Below are positions 1 to 5,850 of a stretch of 11,831 nucleotides of DNA, one piece after another (position 1 is the first letter of the stretch; every line of letters begins with the position of its first letter). Under the pieces are notes generated by a model. The model was given only the letters and a program-made list of their open reading frames with translations. It ran no database searches and was not told the DNA's origin. This DNA is from an uncultured Dialister sp. (GTDB lineage: Bacteria > Bacillota > Negativicutes > Veillonellales > Dialisteraceae). The stretch is taken from contig NZ_UPZP01000075.1 in the NCBI RefSeq assembly GCF_900538805.1, positions 1-11,831 on the forward strand, given 5' to 3'. Made by a program: the position numbers and the translations under genes.

Positions 1-73
1 TAAGGAGACTGATGACGAAGCATTGGATAAAAATACATATGAAATTCGATTCTGCGAATTAATCAGTGCTTCC
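1..73. repeat. partial copy of MITE-like palindromic repeat (window-edge truncated)
   Basis: This stretch matches the reverse complement of 501-573 at about 70 of 73 positions by eye, including the end GAATNAATCAGTGCTTCC. It is therefore an inverted copy of the left arm of the 500-660 element. The other half, if present, lies left of the window. The two inverted copies bracket the small FeoB-associated gene and its terminator. Confidence 0.85.
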
Positions 74-75
74 TT

Positions 76-160
76 AAATCTCACTTCGAAGTGAAGCAGT
101 CCACAATGACGCAAGTGCCTCCGCCCCTGTCATTTCGACCGCAGCAAAGCGAAGATGCAA
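76..160. other. intergenic segment, possible degenerate repeat remnant
   Basis: No coding potential is evident. The segment contains the dyad CACTTCGAAGTG at about 83-94. It also contains CCTGTCATTTCGACCG followed by AGCAAAGCGAAG, which resembles a dispersed intergenic repeat I have seen in several anaerobes. That resemblance is from memory and weak. Confidence 0.3.
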
Positions 161-161
161 T

Positions 162-205
162 AAAAAAACAGTGAAGAAATGGCAGTCATTTCTTCACTGT
201 TTTTT
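162..205. terminator. bidirectional intrinsic terminator of the feo operon
   Basis: The stem ACAGTGAAGAAATG (168-181) pairs perfectly with CATTTCTTCACTGT (187-200) around a 5-nt loop. Runs of A on the left and T on the right give a U-tract in either direction. The hairpin starts 8 bp past the stop codon of the small Cys-rich Feo gene, so it most likely ends the minus-strand feo transcript. Confidence 0.9.
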
Positions 206-207
206 AT

Positions 208-384
208 TTATCCTTTTTTCAGGCCGCCGTGAAGTTTCATCTTCCTTGCGCGGCAGGCAGGACATTCATCGTCTCTACCGCCGCAGCAGCTGCCGCCTCC
301 CAGGGTGACCCGGTAAATATGGCGGCACGCAAGGACGAAGCCCGCTGCAATGACAGCCAGTACGGCGTAGGTACCGATACTCAT
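208..384 (-). CDS. FeoB-associated Cys-rich membrane protein
   Basis: A 58-residue protein beginning MSIGTYAVLAVIAAGFVLAC. One hydrophobic helix (about residues 4-20) is followed by a basic stretch (RHIYR), a Gly-rich Cys pair (GGGSCCGG, about 29-36), a CPAC motif (about 41-44) and a Lys/Arg-rich end. This layout (short N-terminal transmembrane segment, then Cys-rich cytosolic tail) is that of the FeoB-associated Cys-rich membrane proteins found at the ends of feo operons. Their exact role is unproven; iron handling or FeoB assembly is usually proposed. The ATG at 382-384 has AAGGAAGG 6 nt upstream. The gene ends just before a strong terminator, which fits the last gene of the feo operon, although 287 bp of repeat DNA separates it from feoB. 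It is shorter than usual ORF cut-offs. Confidence 0.85.
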   Translation of the reverse strand: MSIGTYAVLAVIAAGFVLACRHIYRVTLGGGSCCGGRDDECPACRARKMKLHGGLKKG

Positions 385-418
385 GGATATCCTTCCTTTC
401 TGATATTTGAAATAAAAG

Positions 419-493
419 GTTCAGAGGGTTCGGTCCGCCAAAGGCGGACTGGTTCAAAGGGTTCAGAGGGTGGTGGTGGCGGCTGACGCCGCC
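419..493. repeat. 9-bp tandem repeat array with two GC hairpins
   Basis: Units of GGTTCARAG occur at 419-427, 451-459 and 460-468, with a degenerate unit starting at 428. The array is interrupted by hairpin GTCCGCC-AAA-GGCGGAC (433-449). It is followed by a second hairpin, GGCGGC-TGAC-GCCGCC (478-493). The same tandem unit followed by a GC hairpin occurs at 5465 and 8200, so this is a reduced copy of that composite repeat. It lies about 35 bp upstream of the small Feo gene start. Confidence 0.8.
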
Positions 494-499
494 TGTTTT

Positions 500-660
500 G
501 GGAAGCACTGATTCATTCGCAGAATCGAATTTCATATGTATTTTTATCCAACGCTGCGTCATCAGTCTCCTTAAATAGCTCGCTATTCGCGTCGACTGAT
601 TTCTTGCATTGAATAAAAATACAAGAATGAAACCCGATAGCCATTGAATCAGCGCTTCCC
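500..660. mobile_element. MITE-like palindromic element
   Basis: Terminal inverted repeats of 16 bp (GGGAAGCACTGATTCA at 500-515 against TGAATCAGCGCTTCCC at 645-660) differ at one position. The whole 161 bp is an imperfect palindrome. The left arm, read in reverse, aligns with the right arm through ACTGAT, a GAATAAAAATAC/GGATAAAAATAC block and the termini, with AATAGC-TC-GCTATT at the centre (about 574-587). There is no coding capacity. A second, inverted partial copy lies at 1-73. I see no clear target-site duplication. The element ends 11 bp from the feoB stop codon, so it would form a large hairpin in the feoB 3' transcript. Confidence 0.75.
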
Positions 661-671
661 TAGAATGCCGC

Positions 672-2819
672 TTACGCTTTGGCTCCGGCGCCTTCTACGA
701 TTTCTTCCTTAACCTTTGGTGCCGGTCTGAGGATGAAGTAGAGGCCCACAAGGCAGAGGGCAATGGCCAGCATCTGGGCGAAGCCGAAGGCAAATCCATA
801 GAAGAGCCAGCCGCCCAGGTTGTAGGCGATGAAGGCCAGGGAGTAGCCCAGGATGACCTGGAAGCCGATGGCCAGGGCTGCCCATTTTTTATCTCCCATT
901 TCTCTGGCAATGGTGGCCATGGCCACGATGCAGGGCGGATCGAAGAGGTTCAGAATCATGTAGGAGAAGGCGGCAATGGGTGTGAACATGCCGGCAATAC
1001 CGGCCATGACAGCTTCATCTTCCGCATCCTTGGCTACGCCGTTCAGCACCGCCAGAGTGCCGATGGCGTCTTCCTTTGCCATTTCCGCAGAAATGACAGC
1101 CACAGCGCCTTTCCAGTCACCCAGGCCCAGGGGTGCGAAGATCCAGGAAATCATGCGGCCGAAGCCTGCCAGCATGGATTCTTCGATGTCATCCACCATG
1201 TCCATGGTGATGTTGAAGGAAGAGAAGAACCAGATGATAACGCAGACTGCGAAAATGATGGTGCCCGCTTTAATGATGAATCCCCGGGCTCTTTCCCACA
1301 TGTGGATGAGCACACCCTTCATGGAAGGAATGTGGTAAGCCGGCAGTTCCATGACGAAGGGAGCCGGGTCGCCGGCGAAAATGGAGGTCTTCTTCAATGC
1401 AATGCCTGCCAGTACGATGACCGCAATGCCCAGGAAATACATGGACGGTGCCATGAGCACGGAGTCCGGGAAGAAGGTGGATGTAATCATGGCAATAATG
1501 ACGGCCTTAGCGGAGCAGGGGATGAAGGTGCAGAGCATGATGGTCATGCGGCGGTCCCGCTGGTCCTCAATGGTTCTGGTAGCCATGACTGCCGGCACGC
1601 CGCAGCCGCTGCCCACCAGGATGGGGATGAAGGATTTGCCGGAGAGGCCGAATTTCCTGAAAATACGGTCCATAATGAAGGCTGCGCGGGCCATGTATCC
1701 CGAATCCTCAAGAAGGGAGAGAAAGAAGAAAATGGCCAGAATCTGGGGCACGAAGCCAAGCACCGTGCCAACGCCGCCGATAATGCCGTCCACCAGAAGG
1801 CTTTCCAGCCAGTCCGGCGCTTCGATGGCTTCCAGCAGGTCCGATGCGGCGTCGGTGACCATGCCGCCGAAGAAATCATCATTCACCCAGTCCGTCACCG
1901 GTCCGCCGATGAGGGAGCAGGAAATAAAGTATACCGCCGTCATGATGAGGAAGAAAATAGGCAGCGCCAGGATACGGTTGGTCACCACCCGGTCGATTTT
2001 GTCGGAAACGGTCATGGTGTGGGCCGCGGTCTTCCTCTTCAGTACGGAGCTGATAATCTTTGCAATGTAAGCATAGCGCTGGTTGATGATAATGGATTCG
2101 GAATCGTCGCGTAGTTCATCTTCGCAGTCCTTGATATGGCCTTCCAGATGGCTCACTGTCTTCGGGTCCAGCTGGAGGGCGGCGGTGGCATCCTCGTCCC
2201 GTTCGAATACCTTGATGGCGTACCAGCGAAGTAAACGGTCCTCCACCTTAGGCGCAATGGTTTCTTCGATATGGGCGATGGCATGCTCCACGCTGCCGGT
2301 GAATACGGAGGGCAGACGCACCTGCTGTCTTGCTTTGGCCGCTTCCACAGCCTTTTCCGCTGCTTCCATGCAGCCCTTTCCCTGGAGGGCGGAGATTTCC
2401 ACCACTTCGCAGCCCAGTTCTTCACCCATCTTCTTTACATCGATGGTGTCGCCGTTCTTCTTCACCAGGTCCATCATGTTCACTGCCATCACCACGGGCA
2501 GGCCGATTTCAATGAGCTGGGTGGAAAGGTAAAGGTTTCTTTCCAGGTTCGTACCGTCGATGATGTTTAAAATGGCGTCGGGCTGTTCATTTACCAGGTA
2601 ATTCCGGGCCACCTTTTCTTCCATGGTATAGGGAGAAAGGGAATAAATACCGGGGAGGTCCTGGATAATCACATCCTTGTGCTTCTTCAGAAGACCGTCC
2701 TTTTTCTCCACTGTCACGCCGGGCCAGTTGCCCACATACTGGGAGCTGCCGGTGAGTTCGTTAAATAAAGTCGTTTTTCCGCAGTTCGGGTTGCCTGCCA
2801 GGGCAATTCTGATTGACAT
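672..2819 (-). CDS. feoB: ferrous iron transporter FeoB
   Basis: A 715-residue polytopic inner-membrane Fe(II) transporter with an N-terminal G domain. G1 GNPNCGKT is at about 9-16, the G2 Thr is in PGVTVE (about 33-38), G3 DLPG at 54-57, G4 NMMD at 114-117 and G5 SAL at 143-145. A helical spacer (about 150-265) follows. The membrane region begins near 280 and contains the Gate motif GSGCGVPA (about 403-410), the RTIE..RDRR segment and Cys430/Cys435. Conserved later segments include GDWKGAVAV and FDPPC. Length is normal for the family. I chose the ATG at 2817-2819 because AAAGGAG lies 8 nt upstream; an in-frame TTG at 2837 would add six residues but lacks a ribosome site. It starts 24 bp after feoA, so the two are surely co-transcribed. 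A MITE-like repeat begins 11 bp past the stop. Confidence 0.97.
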   Translation of the reverse strand: MSIRIALAGNPNCGKTTLFNELTGSSQYVGNWPGVTVEKKDGLLKKHKDVIIQDLPGIYSLSPYTMEEKVARNYLVNEQPDAILNIIDGTNLERNLYLSTQLIEIGLPVVMAVNMMDLVKKNGDTIDVKKMGEELGCEVVEISALQGKGCMEAAEKAVEAAKARQQVRLPSVFTGSVEHAIAHIEETIAPKVEDRLLRWYAIKVFERDEDATAALQLDPKTVSHLEGHIKDCEDELRDDSESIIINQRYAYIAKIISSVLKRKTAAHTMTVSDKIDRVVTNRILALPIFFLIMTAVYFISCSLIGGPVTDWVNDDFFGGMVTDAASDLLEAIEAPDWLESLLVDGIIGGVGTVLGFVPQILAIFFFLSLLEDSGYMARAAFIMDRIFRKFGLSGKSFIPILVGSGCGVPAVMATRTIEDQRDRRMTIMLCTFIPCSAKAVIIAMITSTFFPDSVLMAPSMYFLGIAVIVLAGIALKKTSIFAGDPAPFVMELPAYHIPSMKGVLIHMWERARGFIIKAGTIIFAVCVIIWFFSSFNITMDMVDDIEESMLAGFGRMISWIFAPLGLGDWKGAVAVISAEMAKEDAIGTLAVLNGVAKDAEDEAVMAGIAGMFTPIAAFSYMILNLFDPPCIVAMATIAREMGDKKWAALAIGFQVILGYSLAFIAYNLGGWLFYGFAFGFAQMLAIALCLVGLYFILRPAPKVKEEIVEGAGAKA

Positions 2820-2843
2820 TCCTGCTGCTCCTTTCAAAAATTT

Positions 2844-3068
2844 TTACTGTTCTACTTCAATAGCTTCCGCTTCGTTCTTGCGAATGGAAAGCTCATAGCC
2901 CCGGACCGTTAATTCCACCGGGTCACCCAGAGGCGCCACCTTGCGGACAAATATTTCAGTGCCCTTGGTGATACCCATATCCATGATGCGGCGGCGGAGA
3001 GGTCCTTCTCCGTGAATCCGCTTCACCGTGGCACGGCTGCCTACAGGCACTTCCTTCAATGTTTTCAT
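2844..3068 (-). CDS. feoA: FeoA family protein (feoB-proximal)
   Basis: A 74-residue protein starting MKTLKEVPVGSRATVKRI with an SH3-like FeoA fold. Typical features are the early G-S/D-x-A-x-V strand, the LRRRIMDMGITKGTEI segment (about 25-40) and PLGDPVELTVRGYELSIRK (about 46-64), which correspond to the conserved FeoA core. FeoA is a small cytosolic protein thought to bind FeoB and support Fe(II) uptake. GAAGGAAGG precedes the ATG. The gene lies between a second feoA and feoB with gaps of 18 and 24 bp, the layout of one operon. Confidence 0.93.
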   Translation of the reverse strand: MKTLKEVPVGSRATVKRIHGEGPLRRRIMDMGITKGTEIFVRKVAPLGDPVELTVRGYELSIRKNEAEAIEVEQ

Positions 3069-3086
3069 ACCATTTTTCCTTCCTTC

Positions 3087-3299
3087 TCAATAAAATATCT
3101 TCTGGGCCATGGACCGGTCCAGTGCCACCCGGCTTCCCTTCACCTGCACAATCAGGTTCCCTGCCATATGGCTTACGATGAGAACAGGTGAGTCCACCAC
3201 AAATCCAAGCTCCGCCAGATGCTGGCGCACATCGTCCCTCCCGGCGATTCGGCGGATGGTAACGGTGTCTCCTTCCCTGGCAAATACAAGGGGCATCAT
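3087..3299 (-). CDS. feoA: FeoA family protein (promoter-proximal)
   Basis: A 70-residue FeoA-domain protein, MMPLVFAREGDTVTIRRIAG onward, with the LAELGFVVDSPVLIVSHMAG and LIVQVKGSRVALDRSMAQKI segments of the family. The frame is open further upstream, but the start at 3297-3299 has a strong GAGGAGG about 8 nt before it. Longer versions would begin inside the Fur-box and promoter region and have no ribosome site. It differs clearly from the other FeoA, so the pair is an old duplication or two specialised subunits. Two feoA genes before feoB is a known arrangement in Bacillota. It is the first gene after the predicted Fur-controlled promoter. Confidence 0.9.
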   Translation of the reverse strand: MMPLVFAREGDTVTIRRIAGRDDVRQHLAELGFVVDSPVLIVSHMAGNLIVQVKGSRVALDRSMAQKIFY

Positions 3300-3328
3300 G
3301 GGTTTTCCCTCCTCTCCTATGGCACAAT

Positions 3329-3349
3329 TGATAATTGCTATCGTTATCA
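3329..3349. promoter_or_regulatory. Fur-box-like operator of the feo operon
   Basis: A dyad TGATAA (3329-3334) and TTATCA (3344-3349) frames GATAATTGCTATCGTTATC, which matches the classical 19-bp Fur box at 14 of 19 positions by my count. It begins 7 bp downstream of the predicted -10 hexamer on the minus strand, so it covers the transcription start. Binding of Fe-loaded Fur there would block initiation, the expected logic for an iron-uptake operon. Confidence 0.8.
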
Positions 3350-3356
3350 CGGTCCT

Positions 3357-3386
3357 ATCATAAGCCTGCCATATCCGCTTAGTCAA
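3357..3386 (-). promoter_or_regulatory. sigma-70-type promoter of the feo operon
   Basis: On the minus strand, -35 TTGACT (3381-3386) and -10 TATGAT (3357-3362) are separated by 18 bp. The predicted start falls in the adjacent Fur-box dyad, about 50 bp upstream of the first feoA start codon. Confidence 0.8.
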
Positions 3387-3564
3387 TATATCCAAATATT
3401 TTTTATATGGTAAACCGTCTTAAAATATTTAAGCATATATTCGTCGATTAGGTTTTTATTAACGATGATATTTGTTAAATTTTAAATATGATTACTCTAA
3501 TCTAATAAATTCGATGTCTAAAATTATTTTTTAGGAACTCTGTAAGTTGGAAGCATCAAAAAAT
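3387..3564. other. AT-rich intergenic region upstream of the feo promoter
   Basis: There is no plausible gene. The stretch is markedly AT-rich compared with the rest of the window. It contains an imperfect dyad CCAAATATTTTTTATATGG (3392-3410) next to the -35 and a perfect dyad CTTAAA-ATA-TTTAAG (3419-3433). These could be an UP-element-like tract or operators; no regulator can be named from sequence. Confidence 0.45.
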
Positions 3565-3592
3565 ATCCCATGAAATCGGCATTTCATGGGAT
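3561..3592 (-). terminator. second terminator-like hairpin downstream of the flavodoxin gene
   Basis: A perfect 12-bp stem ATCCCATGAAAT/ATTTCATGGGAT (3565-3576 and 3581-3592) with loop CGGC. On the minus strand it is followed by A-T-A-T6, so it terminates minus-strand transcription. It lies about 65 bp beyond the first terminator of the thyA-folA operon and insulates the feo promoter. Confidence 0.75.
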
Positions 3593-3653
3593 TTAGAAAA
3601 TATAACTTTTTCAGAAAAGGCCTGCTTTTCCTATCGGATTTCTGATGGTAAAT

Positions 3654-3687
3654 AAAAAAGGCAGTACCATTTCCGGTGCTGCCTTTT
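3654..3687 (-). terminator. intrinsic terminator of the thyA-folA-flavodoxin operon
   Basis: The stem AAAAGGCAGTACC (3656-3668) pairs with GGTGCTGCCTTTT (3675-3687) with one G-T wobble and a 6-nt loop. Read on the minus strand it ends in a run of six T. It lies 22 bp past the flavodoxin stop codon. Confidence 0.88.
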
Positions 3688-3709
3688 ATGAAATTCTACT
3701 GGAAATTTC

Positions 3710-4126
3710 CTATTTCTTTATAATCTTCCGGGCAAAAATCTGCGCATCCAGCAGGTCCCTGCTGTCCGGATGGCTTCTGTGGAAGAAGAGGAACTTTCCG
3801 TGGCAGTGGAAGGTTCTGGTGTCCATGGAAATCCCCTTTTCTGCAAGGAGCTTCCTCACTTCTTCATCACTGTGTCCGCCGCCCAGCATGGCGGTGCTGA
3901 AGAAGACTGCCTTTCCCACCTTATCCGGCGTAAGGCCTTCGATAAATGCTTTCACGTGGCCGTCAATGTGGCCTTTGTAAACGCCGCTGCCGATGAAAAG
4001 GATGTCCGCCTTCTTTTCCAGGGGCTTGTCCGTGGCCAGCGCCCTTTCTCCCGCTTCCCGGGCAATGGCCTTTGCCACCTTTTCCGTGGCGCCGCCGCGG
4101 CTGTAATAACGTACTGCGATTCTCAT
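3710..4126 (-). CDS. flavodoxin-fold protein
   Basis: A 138-residue single-domain flavodoxin-like protein. The N-terminal strand MRIAVRYYS leads into SRGGATEK (about 9-16), which occupies the FMN phosphate-loop position. DILFIGSGVY (about 41-50) and AVFFSTAMLGGG (about 73-84) fit the flavin-ring loops. The late FHCHGKF and the RSHPDSRDLLDAQIFARKI end resemble a family of short flavodoxins in Clostridia and Negativicutes. A soluble electron-transfer role is inferred; the partner is unknown. AAGGGG precedes the ATG, and the gene starts 12 bp after folA, so it is the third gene of the thyA-folA operon. A redox role linked to folate or nucleotide metabolism is possible but not shown. Confidence 0.85.
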   Translation of the reverse strand: MRIAVRYYSRGGATEKVAKAIAREAGERALATDKPLEKKADILFIGSGVYKGHIDGHVKAFIEGLTPDKVGKAVFFSTAMLGGGHSDEEVRKLLAEKGISMDTRTFHCHGKFLFFHRSHPDSRDLLDAQIFARKIIKK

Positions 4127-4138
4127 GGTATCCCCTTC

Positions 4139-4618
4139 TTATTTCTTCATTCTTTTATAGGTGCAGAAATCGTGGGGAATGTCCCCTTCTCCTGCTTCCT
4201 TTTCAATCAGCTGCCAGTCCTTCCCGTCAAATTCGGGGAAGAAGGCATCGCCTTCATAGGGTTTCCGGATTTCCGTAATATAAAGGGTGTCGGCATGGGG
4301 CATCATTTCTCTGTACATGTGCTCGCCGCCGATGACGAAGCTTTCCCCCTCCGGCAGGGCAGAGAGCAGGTCTTTCACGGTATGGAAAAGGAGCACGCCC
4401 TCCGGCGCCTTATAATCCCGATTTCCTGTAAGCACATAGTGCACCCGTCCCGGCAGCACTTTGGGCAGGCTTTCAAAGGTCTTCCGTCCCATAATGATGG
4501 GATGGCCCATGGTGAGGGCTTTGAACCGTTTCAAATCATCGGAAAGGTACCAGATAAGGCGGTTATCCTTCCCAATCACCCCGTTTGCCGCCCGGGCTGC
4601 GATGATGGAAAGACTCAT
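4139..4618 (-). CDS. folA: dihydrofolate reductase
   Basis: A 159-residue enzyme, the normal length, that reduces dihydrofolate to tetrahydrofolate with NADPH and regenerates the cofactor used by thymidylate synthase. ANGVIGKDNR (about 11-20) precedes the substrate loop. Asp28 in SDDLKRF is the catalytic acid. IIMGRKTFES (41-50) and LPGR (55-58) bind NADPH. VIGGEHMYREMMPHADTLYITEI (about 95-117) is the second cofactor signature. Its start overlaps the thyA stop as ATGA, so translation is probably coupled. The loop reads LIWYLSDD where E. coli has MPWNLPAD: the prolines equivalent to P21 and P25 are Ile22 and Ser26, which is unusual. Confidence 0.97.
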   Translation of the reverse strand: MSLSIIAARAANGVIGKDNRLIWYLSDDLKRFKALTMGHPIIMGRKTFESLPKVLPGRVHYVLTGNRDYKAPEGVLLFHTVKDLLSALPEGESFVIGGEHMYREMMPHADTLYITEIRKPYEGDAFFPEFDGKDWQLIEKEAGEGDIPHDFCTYKRMKK

Positions 4619-5409
4619 ACCGACACCTCCATGGCGATTTTATCGTGATGCTTATAGTTTTCCAGCACAATGTCCTCGGGCTGGAAATCATAGAAATCGT
4701 GGATATCGGGGTTCAGCACCAGTTTCGGCGCTTCATAGGCCTCCGGCAGGCGCTTCAGCTGCATTTCCAGGGCAGACACATGGTTCTCATAAATATGGGC
4801 GTTATTGATGACGTGGGTGAAAAGCCCGGGCTTCAGGCCGCTCACCTGGGCAATCATGCAGATAAGGGCGGCATACTGGGCCATGTTGAAGGGCACGCCC
4901 AGTCCCATGTCACCGCTCCGCTGCACCAGCATACAGTTCAGCCTGCCGTCGTCGGATACGTCCCACATGGTGAGAAAAGCGCAGGGGTAGAGGGCCATGT
5001 CCGGTAGGTCGCCGGCGTTCCAGAGGTCCACCACCATGCGGCGGCTCTGGGGATCCGCCTTCAGCGTTTTCAAAAGCGTATCCACCTGGTGGTACTTGGC
5101 CAGCTGGTAGCCGTACGCCTTTCCGATGGTGCCGTCCTCCCGCATCCATTCGTCCCAGATGTGGCAGTTCCATTTCTGTAGAAGACGGACATCGTTGGAC
5201 TGCTTCTGCCAAATCCAGAGGATTTCCTTCACCGCCGTCTTAAAGGCAACAAATTTCGTGGTGAGAATGGGAAATTCCTTCTCCAGGTCAAACTGCATGA
5301 TCTGGTGGGGCAGCTTGTAGGCCGGCATGCCGGTGCGGTTCTGCCCCAGTTTTCCCTTTTCCAGGATGTTCTTCACAATGCCCAAGTATTCTTTATCTGC
5401 TAGGCTCAT
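4615..5409 (-). CDS. thyA: thymidylate synthase (ThyA type)
   Basis: A 264-residue enzyme that methylates dUMP to dTMP using methylenetetrahydrofolate and releases dihydrofolate for the adjacent DHFR. Visible landmarks are the phosphate-binding NRTG (about 24-27), ILTTKFVAFKTAVKEILWIW (about 48-67), GKAYGYQ (96-102), catalytic Cys143 in YPCA, QRSGD (163-167), GVPFN (171-175) and HIYENH (205-210). The PC-A/V form with ILTTK and HIWD segments resembles Bacillus subtilis ThyA more than the E. coli PPCH form. I chose the start at 5407-5409 because AAAGGAGG lies 4 nt upstream and the length then matches the family. The frame stays open upstream only because the 9-bp repeat encodes repeated Glu-Pro-Ser. 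The TGA stop overlaps the folA ATG. Confidence 0.96.
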   Translation of the reverse strand: MSLADKEYLGIVKNILEKGKLGQNRTGMPAYKLPHQIMQFDLEKEFPILTTKFVAFKTAVKEILWIWQKQSNDVRLLQKWNCHIWDEWMREDGTIGKAYGYQLAKYHQVDTLLKTLKADPQSRRMVVDLWNAGDLPDMALYPCAFLTMWDVSDDGRLNCMLVQRSGDMGLGVPFNMAQYAALICMIAQVSGLKPGLFTHVINNAHIYENHVSALEMQLKRLPEAYEAPKLVLNPDIHDFYDFQPEDIVLENYKHHDKIAMEVSV

Positions 5410-5452
5410 AGGTCCTCCTTTGTTGGTTTCATTTGAGAGAAAATGCAGTGCG

Positions 5453-5480
5453 TTATAAAGTGCGGGTTCAAAGGGTTCAG
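5453..5480 (-). promoter_or_regulatory. thyA: possible thyA promoter built partly from the 9-bp repeat
   Basis: A minus-strand TATAAC (5453-5458) lies 16 bp from CTGAAC (5475-5480), which is part of a tandem repeat unit. The -10 is good but the -35 is weak. It would start transcription about 37 bp before the thyA ATG. No better candidate is visible in the gap. Confidence 0.3.
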
Positions 5481-5509
5481 AAGGTTCAGAGGGTTCAGAG
5501 GGTTCAGAG
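5465..5509. repeat. five tandem copies of a 9-bp repeat (GGTTCARAG)
   Basis: Five contiguous 9-bp units: GGTTCAAAG, GGTTCAGAA, then GGTTCAGAG three times. The array lies 56 bp upstream of the thyA start codon and leads directly into structured repeat copy A. The same unit occurs at 419-468 and 8200-8234. Confidence 0.93.
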
Positions 5510-5512
5510 GGT

Positions 5513-5850
5513 GGAAGTATCGCCGCTCCGCGGCGATGAGTATATGCTGTGGAGGTCCTGCATAGGACCTCCAAGTCAGCCGAAGTTGGCCCTTAGCCTG
5601 CCCATTAAAGGGCCTTCCTTTTAATCGGCTGACCGTTGTCGGCGGCTTTATCAAATGGTGCCGGCAGGCACCCACCTCGCCAACGCAGTGGTACTATATA
5701 ACTCCCGAGGCGAAAGCCTTGAACCCGTCCGGGAGGCGCCAGCCGGTCCCGGACAGAACCTTTGGGGCTGAGGGCCGCAGGCCCAATAGCACCATCAACC
5801 CTCAGCCCCGAAGGGGCTGTCAACCTTCGGGAATACCGCTGCCCGCCGCA
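5513..5850 (+). repeat. hairpin-rich structured repeat, copy A
   Basis: This is the longest copy. It starts with hairpin TCGCCGC-TCC-GCGGCGA (5520-5536). A copy-specific insert follows, with a 9-bp hairpin (5551-5559/5564-5572) and a nested stem-loop closed by GTCAGCCGA/TCGGCTGAC (5575-5583/5625-5633). The shared core contains GGTGCC-GGCA-GGCACC (5657-5672), CCTCGCCAACGCAGTGGTAC, AGGC-GAAA-GCCT (5708-5719), GTCCGGGA/TCCCGGAC (5727-5734/5747-5754) enclosing GGC-GCC pairs, GGGGCT/AGCACC (5764-5769/5788-5793) enclosing GGGCC-GGCCC, CAGCCCC-GAA-GGGGCTG (5803-5819) and CCTTCGGGAATAC (5824-5836). It ends exactly at the recQ stop codon. No terminator of classical form is visible for recQ, so these stems may serve that purpose. 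Confidence 0.88.

Noticed and set aside
275..562. 95-codon minus-strand frame across the repeat region
   Set aside because: It runs through the MITE and the 9-bp array and overlaps the small Feo gene in another frame; no ribosome site or domain.
1302..2114. Long plus-strand open frames opposite feoB
   Set aside because: Shadow frames of a clear FeoB; low-complexity His/Gly/Asp composition and no domain.
5465..5509. CRISPR array
   Set aside because: Units are 9 bp with no spacers and no cas genes nearby.
5410..5574. N-terminal extension of thyA encoding repeated Glu-Pro-Ser
   Set aside because: It is translation of the 9-bp repeat array; the ATG at 5407-5409 has the ribosome site and gives the normal enzyme length.
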